Of a stretch of 64,000 bases of DNA, positions 36,237 to 48,849 are shown in pieces. Source of the stretch: Molanna angustata (lineage: Eukaryota > Arthropoda > Insecta > Trichoptera > Molannidae). Both the position numbers and the translations under genes were made by a program. How positions within the stretch are numbered: position 1 is the stretch's first letter; each line of letters starts with the position of its first letter. The notes below the pieces were generated by a model. That model was not told the origin of the DNA, did no database searches, and saw only the letters and a list, made by a program, of their open reading frames with translations. Location of the stretch: contig OY754965.1 in NCBI GenBank assembly GCA_963576475.1, positions 937,501-1,001,500 on the forward strand. The letters run 5' to 3'.

Positions 36237-37440
36237 ATATAATAATAATATTTATTTATTTTCCATAACTAAATACATACAAGAACTAAGGTTTTTTGAA
36301 CATGCAATTTATGATTTACTGTGTATAAAATAAAATAAAAATAATATAAAATAAAATAGTTGTTGGGAAGTATGTACCATGTTTTATAGTTCCTCTAATA
36401 AATCTTTGTCAATCTAACTAGGAGTAATTCATGTTTTAAGTAAGGACAATTTTATCACAATTTTAATAACAAGTCCCCTTCTAGCTACATGATTGAAATT
36501 AATATTGAAATTAAAAAAGAAGAATTATACTCATAGTAAGTAATGAAAAAATATCCCAATTTGACAGCAATCAATAAACAAATAAATAAGTTAACACTTC
36601 ATAGCAATGAAAGAAATTAATAAAGCAACCAATAACAAATCATAGGTCAACAAACAAATCAGTATGCAATAGTATAATACAAGTAATAAGTAAACACATT
36701 ATAGCATTAAAAAAAATTAAGCAATCAATAAACCTTCATTGGTCAACAAAACAATTCAATATGCAATAATTATAATACAAATAAAAGCAAACAATTTAAA
36801 CAATGAGATAACAATATTATAAATTAGTATAAGTAACAGTCCTTAGGCAATGAAAAAAGCGATCAAAGAAATGAAATTATTTTAAGTAAACACATATGTT
36901 AAATTATGTTCCGATTGTGATCTACCAATATTTAATAACCACTTATTAACATATTTTTTTTTAATTCGGGCACACTCATAGAGTGGCACTCGCTAGGTAG
37001 AGCGTTATAAATTTTTGGTCCTAAAAAAGAGTAGTGTTTTTGTGCAAAAGTCTTATGAGTTTTCCTTATTCGTAATAATCCCTTGTATCCATATCTTGTT
37101 CCATATATGTTACTTTGAATCGTGAATTCCGTATTTAAATGATTGTGCACATAAATAATTATTTTTTGTATATAAATTTGTCTAACGTCCAATACATTGA
37201 ATTCTCTGAACAACAAATCACTTGGATATCTGAATGGCTTTTTCAATATTACTCTCAAAACTGTTTTTTGGGCTTTTTCTAATGGATCAAGAATTGACTT
37301 GTAAGTTCCACCCCAACCCATTATTCCATATCCCAAAACTGAATTACAGAGTCCATGAGTCACTGAGTCCATAGTTATATAATGTAGGGTTTTTTTCAAC
37401 CTCTGCAATAAACTCCACATAAAATTCAATATTGTCTTTC
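36237..37440 (-). pseudogene. CR1-like element 3' end, same group as 27481-30516
   Basis: Minus-strand frame from 37429: [75 protein letters not shown] with a stop at 36932, then a 690-bp AT-rich 3' UTR. The order and wording parallel residues ~850-1000 of the intact ORF. Confidence 0.8.
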
Positions 37441-38329
37441 ATTTTTGCAAGCTACTGCGCCACAAATAACGAACGCGATCGATCCTGAATACGTGTAGCG
37501 TGGCTAACTTCTCGCCACAAATTGCACCCGCTACAAACGTGTCCTTGGTGTGCGTGCTTGTGCGCAAATATATGGGGGCGTTAAATGTGGCGCGTTTCAA
37601 ATGTGGCGCCACAGTTATCGCACTACAAGTGTATTTCTGGTGTGCGGCCGCACTAACAGCAACTAACAGGCAAGCCAACGTTCGTGCAGGACAACGTCTC
37701 TCGGGTCCGCTAGTTGTACATATGTAAATATGATGAACATCAATACAATATTGTAGACATGTTGAATGTAGATTCAATATTAAAAACATGATAATCAAAA
37801 CAATACTGTATGTTCATCGATAGCATTTTACCACGTTGTCCGAGTTTGATTTCGTTAGAAAGGAGGTATTTTCCGATTGTTTCCATTTGGTCAATATCTG
37901 ATGATGGAATCAACGAGAAAATCTTCCTACGTATGTATGTGTTGTATTAGATATAAATTTGTCGTGCTTTTGAATTAAATTAGACAATTATTTTTTATAA
38001 TTTTTAATGTGTTTCTTTTTTAACTATTGAGTAAAAACGTGTAAAACGGAGCGAATAATGCAATAGAAAAATACATATATGACTTTTTATAAATCGTTTA
38101 ACACGACATGCATTTATTTTAATATACATATTAAATAAATAATAAAATCTCATTAACAAGACACATAACTATTTGTATGTTTATTAAAATCACGTTTTTT
38201 ATTGAAATAACAGACGAACATTTATGTACATATGTGAGTGAGACGATGAATTCATATAAGTAATGTGTGTGTGACACTTGATTCTCCCTGCCTACCCCAA
38301 TATTATATTATTGATAGTTTCACATTTCA

Positions 38330-38830
38330 GCGGCACTGGGAGCATTTCTGTCTCCAAAATCCATATCGCGAAGAGTGAAACTCCAAGTCTATAATAGCCT
38401 AATTAAACCAATAATCTTGTATGGTGCTGAGTCCTGGTGCATGACACTCAAGGACCAACAAAGACTACTAACACTTATATTAGGCCCAAGACCAGGAATT
38501 GCGGCCTAATATTTTGGTGGAAATTCGTGCATTGACAGGACAACCTTTAATCACCAGTGTAATCAGGTCCAGAAGATTAGCTTGGATTGAACATGTTGTC
38601 AGATCAGTGGAAGAAAGAGCCACAAAATGTATTCTGCAAAATAACCCTGTGGGCAAGAGACCCCTGGGAAGACCAAGGCAGAGATTGATGGACAATGTTA
38701 CCCGAGATCTGAACGTGCTGAATGCTTGTGATGACTGGGAGTCCACTGCAGCTGACAGGAAGGCTTGGAAAGCTATTGTTCAGGAGGCTAAAGCTCTACC
38801 GGAGTTGTATGGCCATCGGAAGTAAGTAAG
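38330..38830 (+). pseudogene. Non-LTR retrotransposon C-terminal fragment
   Basis: QVYNSLIKPIILYGAESWCM, then after a frameshift RSRRLAWIEHVVRSVEERAT, GKRPLGRPRQRLMDNVTRDL and a stop at 38823, followed by (AAGT)n. RT catalytic motifs are absent. Confidence 0.78.
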
Positions 38831-38984
38831 TAAGTCACATAAATACATTACAAGAAACAATGAGTATGCATTAACTATATAATATGCTAGCATTTTTTTT
38901 TAATTCCAATTTGTAATTATACATGGGAAGGAGGGAATGAAAGGAAGATAAATGATTTTTTTACAGATTTTTTTACAGATTTTT

Positions 38985-39130
38985 AATTATCTCAATAGAG
39001 ACGAAGTTGGAATATTTACTGTAGGAGAACCGGGAAATCAAGGCACCCACAGGGCTTACGACCTGTCATCGGCTGGTTTACGTGATCACTTTATGCGCTT
39101 GCGCAACGTTCACCAATTATGCCTTTTTTA
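38985..39130 (+). repeat. Dispersed repeat D, copy 2
   Basis: Highly similar to the copy at 18998, including the GGCTTACGACCTGTCATCGG core and ACGTTCACCAATTATGCC end. Preceded by a duplicated ACAGATTTTT. Confidence 0.75.
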
Positions 39131-39443
39131 ATGAGATCCCTATCAATTCAATTTTGAAAAAGTTCTATATATTGTAATACTGAAATTCTTTTCGCTTGAA
39201 AATAAGGAATTTTTACTACAGCCATCTATGTGTGAAATTATGAACAACATTCTTATTATTTTTTATTTATTTTTGTTGTAACGCCATCTATTGAGAGAAT
39301 TGATTTTTTGTTAATAATGAGAGCAACAATTCTTATACCTGAGGTGACAAATGAATTTTTCGCATAGAAGTCACCCCTGAATTGAACCAGACTTATAAGG
39401 TCATTTTTGTCTTATTTACCTACTTGTACCAATGTGTAAGTAA

Positions 39444-39544
39444 TCGAATATTTTTTATTATTGCATATGCGCAAACATTGGATTTTTTTCCCTGTCGGGA
39501 GTCAAAGTCTTGTTTGCGCATATGCAATAATAAAAAATATTCGA
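39444..39544. mobile_element. Foldback MITE with 33-bp perfect arms
   Basis: TCGAATATTTTTTATTATTG...GCGCAAAC at 39444-39476 and its exact complement at 39512-39544; loop contains CCCTGTCGGGAGTCAAAG. A second copy lies at 56969-57629. Confidence 0.85.
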
Positions 39545-39618
39545 AGATAAATGATAATGTATGTTACGTTTAATATTGTTTCGTTCACAGAATGGAAGTT
39601 CATGATGAAAAATTATTA

Positions 39619-39722
39619 GAAATTAACATATAAACACAGTTATAATCCACAAATTGAGTTTATGATAAGTGCCTTATTAAAAACTCAATTCGTGGATTAT
39701 TACTGTTTTTATTTGTTAATTT
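39619..39722. repeat. Inverted repeat
   Basis: AAATTAACATATAAACACAG and AATCCACAAATTGAGTTT pair with AAACTCAATTCGTGGATT and TTTTTATTTGTTAATTT. Arms of about 42 bp with a 20-bp loop. Confidence 0.7.
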
Positions 39723-40315
39723 TCAATATTTTTTTGATAATGTATGTGTTGACGCCTCACTAAGGAAAGCGACAGTGGATACTGGAAACGTTTGAATAGT
39801 AGGAAACGTTTTAATTTTCCAATACAATAAATAAAATGAATCAACGTTATTTTAACAGCTTCATTTTGGATTAAAATCCGTTATTTGATAGATGTGACCA
39901 CACGCCATTGTTCCTAAAGTAATGTATCTACTTTTAAGCATTGTTTAAACACGAATGACACTTCCTTATAATGATGGTCTTTTACACAAAGATATTTCCT
40001 TTATATAACAACACTAGGGTAATGTTTTGATGGTAGTAAAACAATAAAAAGGAAATAAACGCCATTTTTATGGTTAACCCCCTCCAAAGACAATAACTTA
40101 ACGTTAATATATTATTATTTCAGGGCAAAAGGACTATAACCCGAATGTCCGACCGACCTAAATACTGCATTCTAAATTCTAAATACTAACCATGTTTTCA
40201 TTGCACAGTCGCTCACTTAAGTTAGTATATCACGTGGCTTCCTAACTGAAGGATGCTACAAAGTTTTTAATAATAATAATAAGTGATTTATTTAGCCCCT
40301 TTCAATGATTTAAAA

Positions 40316-40962
40316 GAAAGAAGGCTCTCAAATTATGGTGGACGGCAACCAAATTGAAAATGTAAAACACTATGTATATTTGGGGCACACCATACAATTG
40401 GGCAGAGAAAACCAAACTGCTGAAGTCCAAAGAAGAATTGGACTAAGCTGGGCAGCCATTGGGAAAATGGGTCATATACTTAAAAGCCGCAAAATACCCA
40501 TAAACCTTAAGCGGAAAGTATACGAAACGTGCATATCACCAGTAGCAACATATGGCATAGAGACTGCGACACTGACCAAACGAAGCATGGAAAAAATAAG
40601 GATTACTCAAAGAGCCATGGAAAGAGCCATGTTGGGTATAACCTTGAGAGATAGAGTGCGGAATGAAATAATTAGGCAACAAACAAGAATTATAGATGTC
40701 GCCAAACGTATAGCAACTCTAAAATGGCGGTGGGTAGGTCACGTGGCCAGAAGCTCAGATGACAGATGGCCAAAAAGAGTCAAACATGGAGACCAAGAGC
40801 AGCAACCAGGAGTGTGGGGAGGCCACCATTGCGACGGAGAGACGACATTGTAAGATATGCTGGTATAAACTGGATGCAGTCAAGACAGAGCAAAGTGGAG
40901 AGAAATGGAGGAGGCCTTCGTCCAGGAGTGGACTGGAGTAGCCTAACAAGAAGAAGAAGAAG
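40316..40962 (+). pseudogene. RTE-like element, 5'-truncated, with 12-bp target duplication
   Basis: The exact repeat AATGATTTAAAA lies at 40304-40315 and 40963-40974. Frame: YLGHTIQLGRENQTAEVQRR, ISPVATYGIETATLTKRSME, TQRAMERAMLGITLRDRVRN, LKWRWVGHVARSSDDRWPKR to about 40850, then a frameshift into VGRPPLRRRDDIVRYAGI and a (AAG)n tail. The polymerase domain proper is lost. Confidence 0.88.
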
Positions 40963-41077
40963 AATGATTTAAAACTATTCCAAGGGCGCTGGTAGCTCAA
41001 TTCTGAAATGCTCTGCGAAACAAAGTTGTTTTTAGTTTTAGAGAAGGTGTCTTTGCTTTGAGCACCTCGGACATCGG

Positions 41078-41827
41078 CAAGTCTGGTCCAACCGGTGAAA
41101 TCTAAACCCTCACGATTACCCATATCATGGATATAATTATTATATGGAGTTCTCATAGAATTATGGGAGTTCTATAGTATCCTAAGATCAGGGGTTTAAA
41201 GCTCAATTTTGCAGAGGGCCATATATTAAATTTAGAATGTGTAGGCGGGCCAGATTCAAATAAAAAAATGTACCGATTATTGTAACATTTTATTTATTTA
41301 ATTATATAGTAGGTATATAATATACGGTTGTTAAAAATCATATCAAAGTTATAAAAGAGGGTAGTTATTTTGAGCTCGAGGATCCAGATACCTGACTTCT
41401 CTTGTTTTTGACAAGCTCATTGATGTCAGGTATCATATGCGATAGTGCGATGTTTATGCGATGTTTGTTCTTATTTATTTTCATGACGGAAAACATCTTC
41501 TCACATAAATAGGTGCTACCAAACATGCACAGAATGCGTGCTGCATGCTTTTTTAATTCCGGGTAGTTATCCAAACTCTTGAAATATTGTGTATAACGTG
41601 TAAGAGCATTAACCTCTTTGAATTTTTCTTTCAAAATACTGTGCGATTGAAGATCTATCAACACCATTTGCAAATGAACTGGTGCCTGTGAAGCTTCAAA
41701 ATTGAATGGATTGTTGAAAATTGGGAATTCCATTTCATTCATTTAGGCACGCGTTGCCCTTGATTCTTCTTTCTGTGACACATTTGACATGACTGCTTTA
41801 GCCGGTTGGACCAGTCTAGCCCCCAGG
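41078..41827. mobile_element. Foldback MITE E copy split by a hAT fragment
   Basis: Left part GGCAAGTCTGGTCCAACCGG ... TATATGGAGTTCT (41078-41175), right part GCCGGTTGGACCAGTCTAGC (41800-41827); the interior is occupied by hAT sequence. Intact relatives at 56130, 57094 and 61526. Confidence 0.7.
41189..41742 (-). pseudogene. hAT transposase C-terminal fragment and terminal repeat
   Basis: Minus frame VLIDLQSHSILKEKFKEVNA, YPELKKHAARILCMFGSTYL, CEKMFSVMKINKNKHRINI. This is the dimerisation region of hAT transposases, closest in wording to the GTF2IRD2/Charlie type. CAGGGGTTTAAAGCTC at 41189 is a hAT-like end. The opposite end and the catalytic core are missing. Confidence 0.82.
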
Positions 41828-42044
41828 TGGTAGTTTAGTCCACTTTTGTATGAGAATCGCATTGTAGAGACATATCTAAATACTTAGCGCATGCGTGGTG
41901 GCGTAAAATAACATATGCGAACTGTCAAAAAGTAAGGTTGATCGCGAGGAACCTTACGAGTGGTTTAATACTAAAATACGAGATGTTTTCGATGGATGAT
42001 GATTTTAGCAACTTCGTCGAATTTTTTTTAATCTAATCCCACAC

Positions 42045-42610
42045 AGAGTGTTTATTTATTTATTTATTTATTTGGGACAAACAACAGCGACAGCAAAATA
42101 ATGAAGGTACAGAACAATAAAATAAGACTTGCGCCAAAACATCTATCCACAAATTAAAATAATATGATCAATAAACATAAATAATAAACCAGAAAAAAAA
42201 ATGTTATTAAATAAAACAAAGTGAAAAAAAAACAAACAAGATATCATGGTAGTGTGTAAAGGATTTTGTTTGATAGGAGATGAAGGTGTAGGGAGGAGGG
42301 GAAGAGGTAAGAAATGAAGGTGATGAAGGTGTCTTGTGAAGGTGACTTCACTGGTTTACCACACAATCAACCGGCATCAATTTACTTCGTATCATTTGTC
42401 GATATTTATTAAAACGAAATTGGAAAATATCAACATCATTAAAATTTTCATTGTATTGACGGCATATGCGCGGTATAATGGAGAATTTTCGATAGTTCGT
42501 TCTACATACTGGGACATGAAACAATTCAGGTCTTCTTGTCATTCTTACCGGGGCACGTAATTCAACTAATTTCACGATGTCAGGAGAATCGAAGTAGTTG
42601 TTCAATATTT
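42045..42610 (-). pseudogene. CR1/Jockey-like ORF2 C-terminus with 3' UTR
   Basis: Minus frame FHVPVCRTNYRKFSIIPRIC, RQYNENFNDVDIFQFRFNKY and a stop; tail of plus-strand TTTATTTATTTATTTATT at 42048. RT is absent. Confidence 0.75.
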
Positions 42611-42866
42611 TATATAGTAATGATTGATCATATAAGATGCGTCGGTTTTCGAGAGTGATAAATTTATGAAATATATATATGTTTTCAGCGATCTATACAA
42701 GATGCCGAAAATTTGCTGCAATTTCAGAAGAATCGTGTCAATGCTAGCTTGGTTGTATTGTTATGACAAAAAAAAAACATTTTAAACGTCAGTATAAAGT
42801 CATAGAAAACTATCTCTTTTCTTCGTAGGTATACAATAATGTGAAATTCTGCGCCATCGACCTTAA

Positions 42867-43436
42867 TGCCCAAATTATAGAATAATTCTCAAGACCGTTC
42901 TCCAAATGTGTCATCTCAAGACCATCTTGAGATCATGCTCGAAAATCCGTATTAAAAGTAAAATACGTACGCTGTCTCATTCGAGAAAGCGTACTCGAAA
43001 AAAATGTGCATGCAGCTCTATAAATAAATACTTTTTCTCGTGAATGGCAATAATTTCAGTGTTGTTATGTTGGTAGCAATGAGTTGGAATATCTATTTAT
43101 AGATATTTTAAATTACTCCCAGATTGATCTAAATAAGATTCTCGATACATTTTAGTACCGCTAACAATGTAAACGTCAAAATAGCAATTAATGCGAAATT
43201 CGTCCGCGTCTATAAGCGTCTCTTTTTCGTGTAAAGCGCTGTCTCCTTCTCTCTTATTGAGAACGTTCTCAAGACAGCGGGATAGCTGTCTCGAAGCAAT
43301 TTCAACTCTTCTATACATTTCGAGACCGGTCTTGAGATCAAGCTCAGTGACTTTTGTTTCTTTAATACCATTTTGGTTGAGAACGTGTTCTGAAGACCAG
43401 TCTCAAGCTGGAGAACGAATCTATAATTCGGGCCTT
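42867..43436 (+). mobile_element. Harbinger-type non-autonomous element, copy 2
   Basis: Begins (T)GCCCAAATTATAGAATAATTC after TTAA and ends CTATAATTCGGGCC before TTA. It is internally deleted relative to the 867-bp copy. An open frame MYRRVEIASRQLSRC recurs in all three copies, but the rest of the frame is not conserved. Confidence 0.82.
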
Positions 43437-43794
43437 AGTTTGGCGTAGTATTAAGTATTTAGTTAGTGATATCGCTGCAACGCAATTGCTAACTTAAGAA
43501 TACTGAATACTCACGATACTCCAGTGAGGTTAGGAGTTAGTATTGAGTGCAAATTCAAACTGACTATAAATATTCATAAAACTTAGTGTACCTATTCATA
43601 AAACTTACGTTACTGTTCATAAAACTTATTGTAACTATAATTAAACCTTCATTTCATAATATTGCTAAATACATTTCAAAATAACCAAACTGCATATTTT
43701 TACATTTAAGTTATAGTAGCGATTTGTGTTTTTTTTTATTTTTTTTAGAATATTTTTTCTTCAAATCCGATCTTTGTGTTACAGTGATTATAAT

Positions 43795-43910
43795 TATCTC
43801 ATTACATCAAGTATTTGATTTGTTCCACAAAGACTTTATTCATTTAACAGAACGATCGTTTCGGGTGATGAACAAATCAGAAATTTGATCTAATGAGATG
43901 CATACATACC
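43795..43910 (-). ncRNA. Possible hammerhead-like Penelope terminal motif
   Basis: Minus strand: TTTCTGATTTGTTCATCACC, CGAAACGATCGTTCTG, then AATGAATAAAGTCTTTGTGG, a layout common at Penelope 3' ends. Stem II is poor. Confidence 0.3.
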
Positions 43911-44489
43911 ATCACGGCATATCCCACAATGTGGGGTAACCAGCGAAAAAAAGGAAGGAAACAAGACACATGCGTGTTTCTTTACACATCAGTCTCGTCT
44001 CATGCCAGTTTCGAAAGCCTTTATTTCTTTAAAGAGAATTTCTTTATGAATTTAGCGATTTATTGGTAATGTGAGTACCTGTACTTATGCATCTTCTGTT
44101 ATCCTCACAAATGAATTTAAGCTTCCTAGGCTGGTGGGGTTAAAGAGGAGACTCACAGTCCTGTTTCCTGGTAAGTGGCGCAATTAATTCATTTGAGATT
44201 AACATTCAACTGGACTATTTTCAGCTTCAGGAAACTAAACACAGAACTTTGAATATGCATTATTAGAGGATTCCTGCATTCTACATTCTACATTATTGCA
44301 AGCGACGAAGGAAATAAAATAATTTGCTATTAAGTTAATGGGACGACATAATTCAGCGTGGTTTAGGGGCACGTAAATGAATCACATTTAACCAATCTCA
44401 AAGTAAGACATCTTACCGATGACACAGGTATTGAATGTTCTGCGGAATTGTGTGTAGACCATTTTGTTTAAAATTGAAGTAAAATATTT

Positions 44490-44930
44490 TTTTTTTTATT
44501 TATTTATTTATCACACCATATTTATAATGACAACAATACATAAGTAGATTACTGCTGCCCAACTAGGACTAGGAAATCCTGTTCTAGGGCTAGCAGTTTA
44601 CAATTTATATTGACTATTATATGCAATTGTGAACCAGGTGATTTTTCCCGTTCCACGCTAAATATGTACACAATCTCAACTTTATGCAATCACAATCATT
44701 ACCTCAACAAACATATAGGCTCACACAAAACAGATCAACCAGATCCCAATGTCCGCCATAATACCTGTCATAAATCCAATCTCTGACGCGATTTTTATTT
44801 CAGAGCCATAGAAAGAGACTAGTTAAATACGTATGTTGGTGTAGTTAATATGAATCACATGGTTCCCAAATCAAATCAAATATTTTTATGTGTTACTTAA
44901 AGAGCATTGCAAACACAATACGGCATTTTG
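44490..44930 (-). mobile_element. CR1-like 3' UTR, second long copy
   Basis: Same sequence as 25033-25430 including the CTGCTGCCCAACTAGG hairpin, with an extra ACTAGG duplication. No coding part. Confidence 0.78.
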
Positions 44931-44964
44931 ATTATGTATATACAATACATTTAAATTATTTTTG

Positions 44965-45165
44965 CCGAATTGGACATTATCAAGAATGTATCCTGATTAG
45001 GACATTATTAAGAATGTCCCGATTAGGACATTATCAAGAATTTGTCCCGATTAGGATATTATCAAGAATTTGTCTCCATTAGGACATTATTAAGGATTTG
45101 TACCGATTGGAACATTATGAAGAATTCGTCCCGATTGGGACATTATCAAGAATATGTCCCAATAG
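44965..45165 (+). repeat. ~29-bp minisatellite
   Basis: About seven copies of GGACATTATCAAGAAT(T)TGTCCCGATTA with point differences. Confidence 0.88.
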
Positions 45166-45792
45166 AACGAAAAAAGAAATAGTAAATAAACTAATATCAA
45201 ATAAATAATCGCGAACTCAATTAGACCATTTTGTTTTTCGTTTTATTATACTGGTCTGGGGCCACCACTAGGTTCCGTTAGCATAGTCTGCTGCATCTTG
45301 TGATATGGACTCACATCTATCTTCGACACCTTTTGCGGGGCCTTCCTTGTGTTTTTCTATGAAGGGAAAGGTGTGGGAGTCTTCAGGATTCTGTACTTTC
45401 TAAAAAAAGTATGCTCGTATCCGCACTTTTAATAAAACACGTTTATTGGAAAGGGAAAGCAGTGCAATAAGGGAATAATAGTCCTTAAAATTAACACTGA
45501 AATATAATTTTCAAGGACGTAATAATATTTATAATTAATTATTCCATTAGATGAATCTGTAATGTTTAAACATTTCGTTACTGCTTTGCTGGTGTAATTC
45601 ACGAGGAAACATTATTTCATTTTCTTCAAGGCGGCACCTTCATCTAGAATTTAAAGTACTGAGCGTTTATATTGTACTCCTTAACACCTCGTATTAGTAG
45701 AAAATTTACTTTCAAATACTGTGTCGAAATAATAAGTGAAGCAGGAATCGCATCACTTATAATTTATATTCAATTTCAAAAATTTTATCATT

Positions 45793-45841
45793 GTTATGAC
45801 AATTCGAAAATTGTATTATTACGCTTTTCGAATTGTCATAA
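45793..45841. repeat. Perfect short inverted repeat
   Basis: TTATGACAATTCGAAAA and its complement TTTTCGAATTGTCATAA around a 15-bp loop. Confidence 0.85.
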
Positions 45842-45867
45842 TTTTAAGACTATTTTCAGAAAACTAA

Positions 45868-46734
45868 GGCCCGAATTATAGATTCGTTCTCCAGCTTGAG
45901 ACTGGTCTTGAGAACACGTTCTAAACCAAAATGGCATTAAATAAACAAAAGTCACTGAGTTTGATCCCAAGACCGGTCTCGAAATGTACAGAAGAGTTGA
46001 AATTGCTTCGAGACAGCTATCCCGCTGTCTTGAGAACGGTCTCAACGAGAGAAAAGGAGACAGCGCTTTACACGAAAAAGAGACGCATATAGATTACTAT
46101 ATTGACATTTACATTGTTAGCGATACTAAAATAGATCGAGAATCTTATTGAGAACCTTCCAGGGGTAATTTATATACAATCATTCATAAACTATGTGAAT
46201 TAAATTTTGTAAGATTTCATAAAATTTTCGGTACATCCAGTAAATATCATGTTGTTATTCTATGCATGTTATATCATATTTTGAAATGGCTGCTTTTCCT
46301 GGAACTATTGACTGTAGGTACACACATTCCCGTAATATGCTATATGACAGATAAAAGATGAAGTATTTATTTTCTTCTTCCGAATAAAATGGTCGACATT
46401 TTCACTATTTAATCACGTATCATAATATTATGACGCATAAATTTCTCTACACTTTCGAAGATTAGCAAGAGAACGAATTGTCAAAATATCTATAAAATCT
46501 ATAAATAGATATTCCAACTCATTGCTACCAACATAACAATGCTGAAATTATTGCCATTCGAGAGAAAAAGTATTTATTTATAGAGTTGCATTCACATTTT
46601 TCTCGAGTACGCTTTCTCGAATGAGACGGCGTACATATTTTACTTTTAATACGGATTTTCGAGCATGATCTCAAGATGGTCTTGAGATGACACATTTGGG
46701 GAACGGTCTTGAGAATTATTCTATAATTTGGGCC
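45868..46734 (-). mobile_element. Harbinger-type non-autonomous element, copy 3 (867 bp)
   Basis: Ends GGCCCGAATTATAG and, inverted, GGCCCAAATTATAG; flanked by TAA at 45865-45867 and 46735-46737, as expected for PIF/Harbinger. This is the longest copy of the family in the window. No transposase. Confidence 0.88.
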
Positions 46735-46737
46735 TAA

Positions 46738-48400
46738 GTCATTGAAATAAGCTCTTAAAATAATGTTTTGATTTAGATAATATATAATTTGTCAGCGGAT
46801 AATTTTTGTTGAAAACTTTTGTTCCACTCCTTATCATTGCTGTGAACTGTTATTATATGCAATCTATGTTTTTGTTTGTCTTTTTTATTAATTTTCTTTT
46901 CTTCTGTTACCTTTATTATATATGTTTTTTTACCTTTAATTTATATGTTTTTTTTATTTCTGTCATGTCATGAACTTATTGCCATAGTGCACATTTATTG
47001 TATGTTATTAATTGTACACAAATTATGTGTACAAGAAGATACAAATAAATAAATGACATAAGAGTTTTGATTCATTGTTGAATAAAAAAAATATACAAGG
47101 CGGAGAGGAATGGAATGAGAGGTCGGATCTGTTGTCCAAGAAAAGTTTGGTTCGACCATGTGAACGACATTCTGAAGGAAATGTAAGAAACTTAAACAAC
47201 AGACGAACGTGTAAAAACGTTGATGTTGTGATATGTGCATGCCAAGGTTGGTTTAATATGCTATGCCTATTGTGATTTACAGTGAAAAAAACTTTATAGT
47301 TTTAAATCTGGATTATTCGGGGATAGTTTCGGGTGCGGTGCACCCTTAATGCGTTACGGCTTTCGGTAAAATTTCAATGTAAATTTATGTAGGCGGGTGG
47401 TTTTCTTAATCCTTAAATATTATTGTTGTTTGTATTAGGTATATTAGGTACCTATGTGTATATATTGTATGTCAAAACCTCAGCCAATTAGTGAGAAGCT
47501 AATGGTGTTTGGGAGGCAGCTAACCACACTGGCCTAGTTCCCCACCCAACTTACCAGCCAACACTACCCGCTTTGTAGAATCCAAACCCGAAAAGATTAT
47601 CTTCGTTATAATATTTTCTTTACGAAGATCATCTCCTACTTAAATAGGATTACTTGATCGCATGTGGAACGTACAACATACAACACCATTCACCAGTTTC
47701 AGCAAGGTTCTTTAACGTTAAAATCAAATTTTAGATGTTTTTTTTTAACCTTTTTTAACCAATAAATTTTACCTCTGCTGTGATTTATTTGTCAGTTCTT
47801 TATAGTAATAATAACCCAACTGATGAAAGGAATAAAATGATTGATAAATTTAAATAAAATGAGGTAATTTCTTCCAACCAACCAGATTACAGAGTGACAG
47901 AATTATATATGTACATCAACAATAAATGAAAGCTAAAAGAGAACAAATAAAATATAGATACACAATACCAAGATAAATATAAAAAAAACATCATAGCAAA
48001 AAAAATATTGGAAAGGAAAAAGAAGAGGAAATCGAGATCAGGTGTTTAGGGATAAATATTCCTTCTTTATTAAATATTACGTAGTAAAAGGAAGGGAGAT
48101 CAGATATGTGAAAATATCAGATATGTTAAAATATTTCTTCCATGTTTGATCAGGTTACATGTTCAGATCCCGTCGGGGTACCTATTTGTAGGACGGAATC
48201 AAATGCGTGTTCTGTTCAAAGTTGTATATTGTACGACCTCTACGAAAGAACTATTTTGGCCTTGTCATAATTGGTGTGTATTAAGTATTGCATGAGGGGG
48301 GTCTCCATACAGTATTTAATTTCCATGATCTGTTTGAAATGTTCTCTTCTTTAATCACACTGTTGGCAAATAATAATAATAGCTCTATTCACTTTATGCC
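46738..48400. other. Mostly unexplained AT-rich DNA with one retroelement tail
   Basis: 47075-47250 (+) holds the C-terminal remnant KIYKAERNGMRGR, RKVWFDHVNDILK and LNNRRTCKNVD, same family as 18370-18800. The rest has no supported feature. Confidence 0.5.
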
Positions 48401-48479
48401 GTGCTTTGTCAATTTCATTTAAATTGAGCAATTCCATTTTGTATCATTGTTTTGTCATTGGTTTAGCTATGTATGCATG

Positions 48480-48700
48480 TTTGGCATTCATGCCTCCGTT
48501 GATGGATATTATGTATCCGACCTCAGCCCTGAGCCCTGTGGTACACCGGATGGGCCTCGACGGCGGCGGAAGGCTTCTGACCAGAATTGTAACGGAAATA
48601 CGCTTTGCGCTACACCCACTTCCCTCCCTAACTCCACACCACCACCACCCGCTGACAAGTCCTCCATCCAAAGCCGCAAGAATCATACGCTCCAGTGATG
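48480..48700. other. GC-rich island in AT-rich DNA
   Basis: About 220 bp clearly richer in G+C than its surroundings and open on both strands for over 75 codons, without recognisable domains. It ends at CAGTGATGGGCGAAT, which resembles a hAT terminus. Confidence 0.35.
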
Positions 48701-48849
48701 GGCGAATACTTATTTCCCGGTCCCTGCTCGCATACTAATAACAAATTAGCTTTTTTCCTTACTCTACTTATATTTATATAAAATATGCGTACTTTATTAA
48801 GCACAACACAGAATCTTCTTTTCCTTATTATCGCCATCATTTTTTTTTT

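Larger units (their letters stand above)
35672..37649 (+). mobile_element. Candidate Harbinger copy with nested retroelement
   Basis: Left end GGGCCGCACACCGGAG (35672) and right end TCTGGTGTGCGGCC (37636-37649) match as inverted repeats over about 14 bp. Between them lie a Harbinger-transposase-like fragment and a minus-strand CR1-like insertion. Target duplications could not be defined, so the borders are tentative. Confidence 0.4.
40263..41870 (-). mobile_element. L2-like 3' end, split by two nested insertions
   Basis: Pieces 40263-40315, 40963-41077 and 41828-41870 line up with the 3' end of the L2-like copy at 31769 (TCCAAGGGCGCTG, CTCTGCGAAACAAAGTTG, CGGACATC ... TTAGTCCACTTTT). The gaps are an RTE-like copy and a foldback MITE containing a hAT fragment. 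Confidence 0.7.

Noticed and set aside
48406..48738. 110-codon ORF over the GC-rich segment as a gene
   Set aside because: No domain, no splice context, and equally long ORFs on the other strand.
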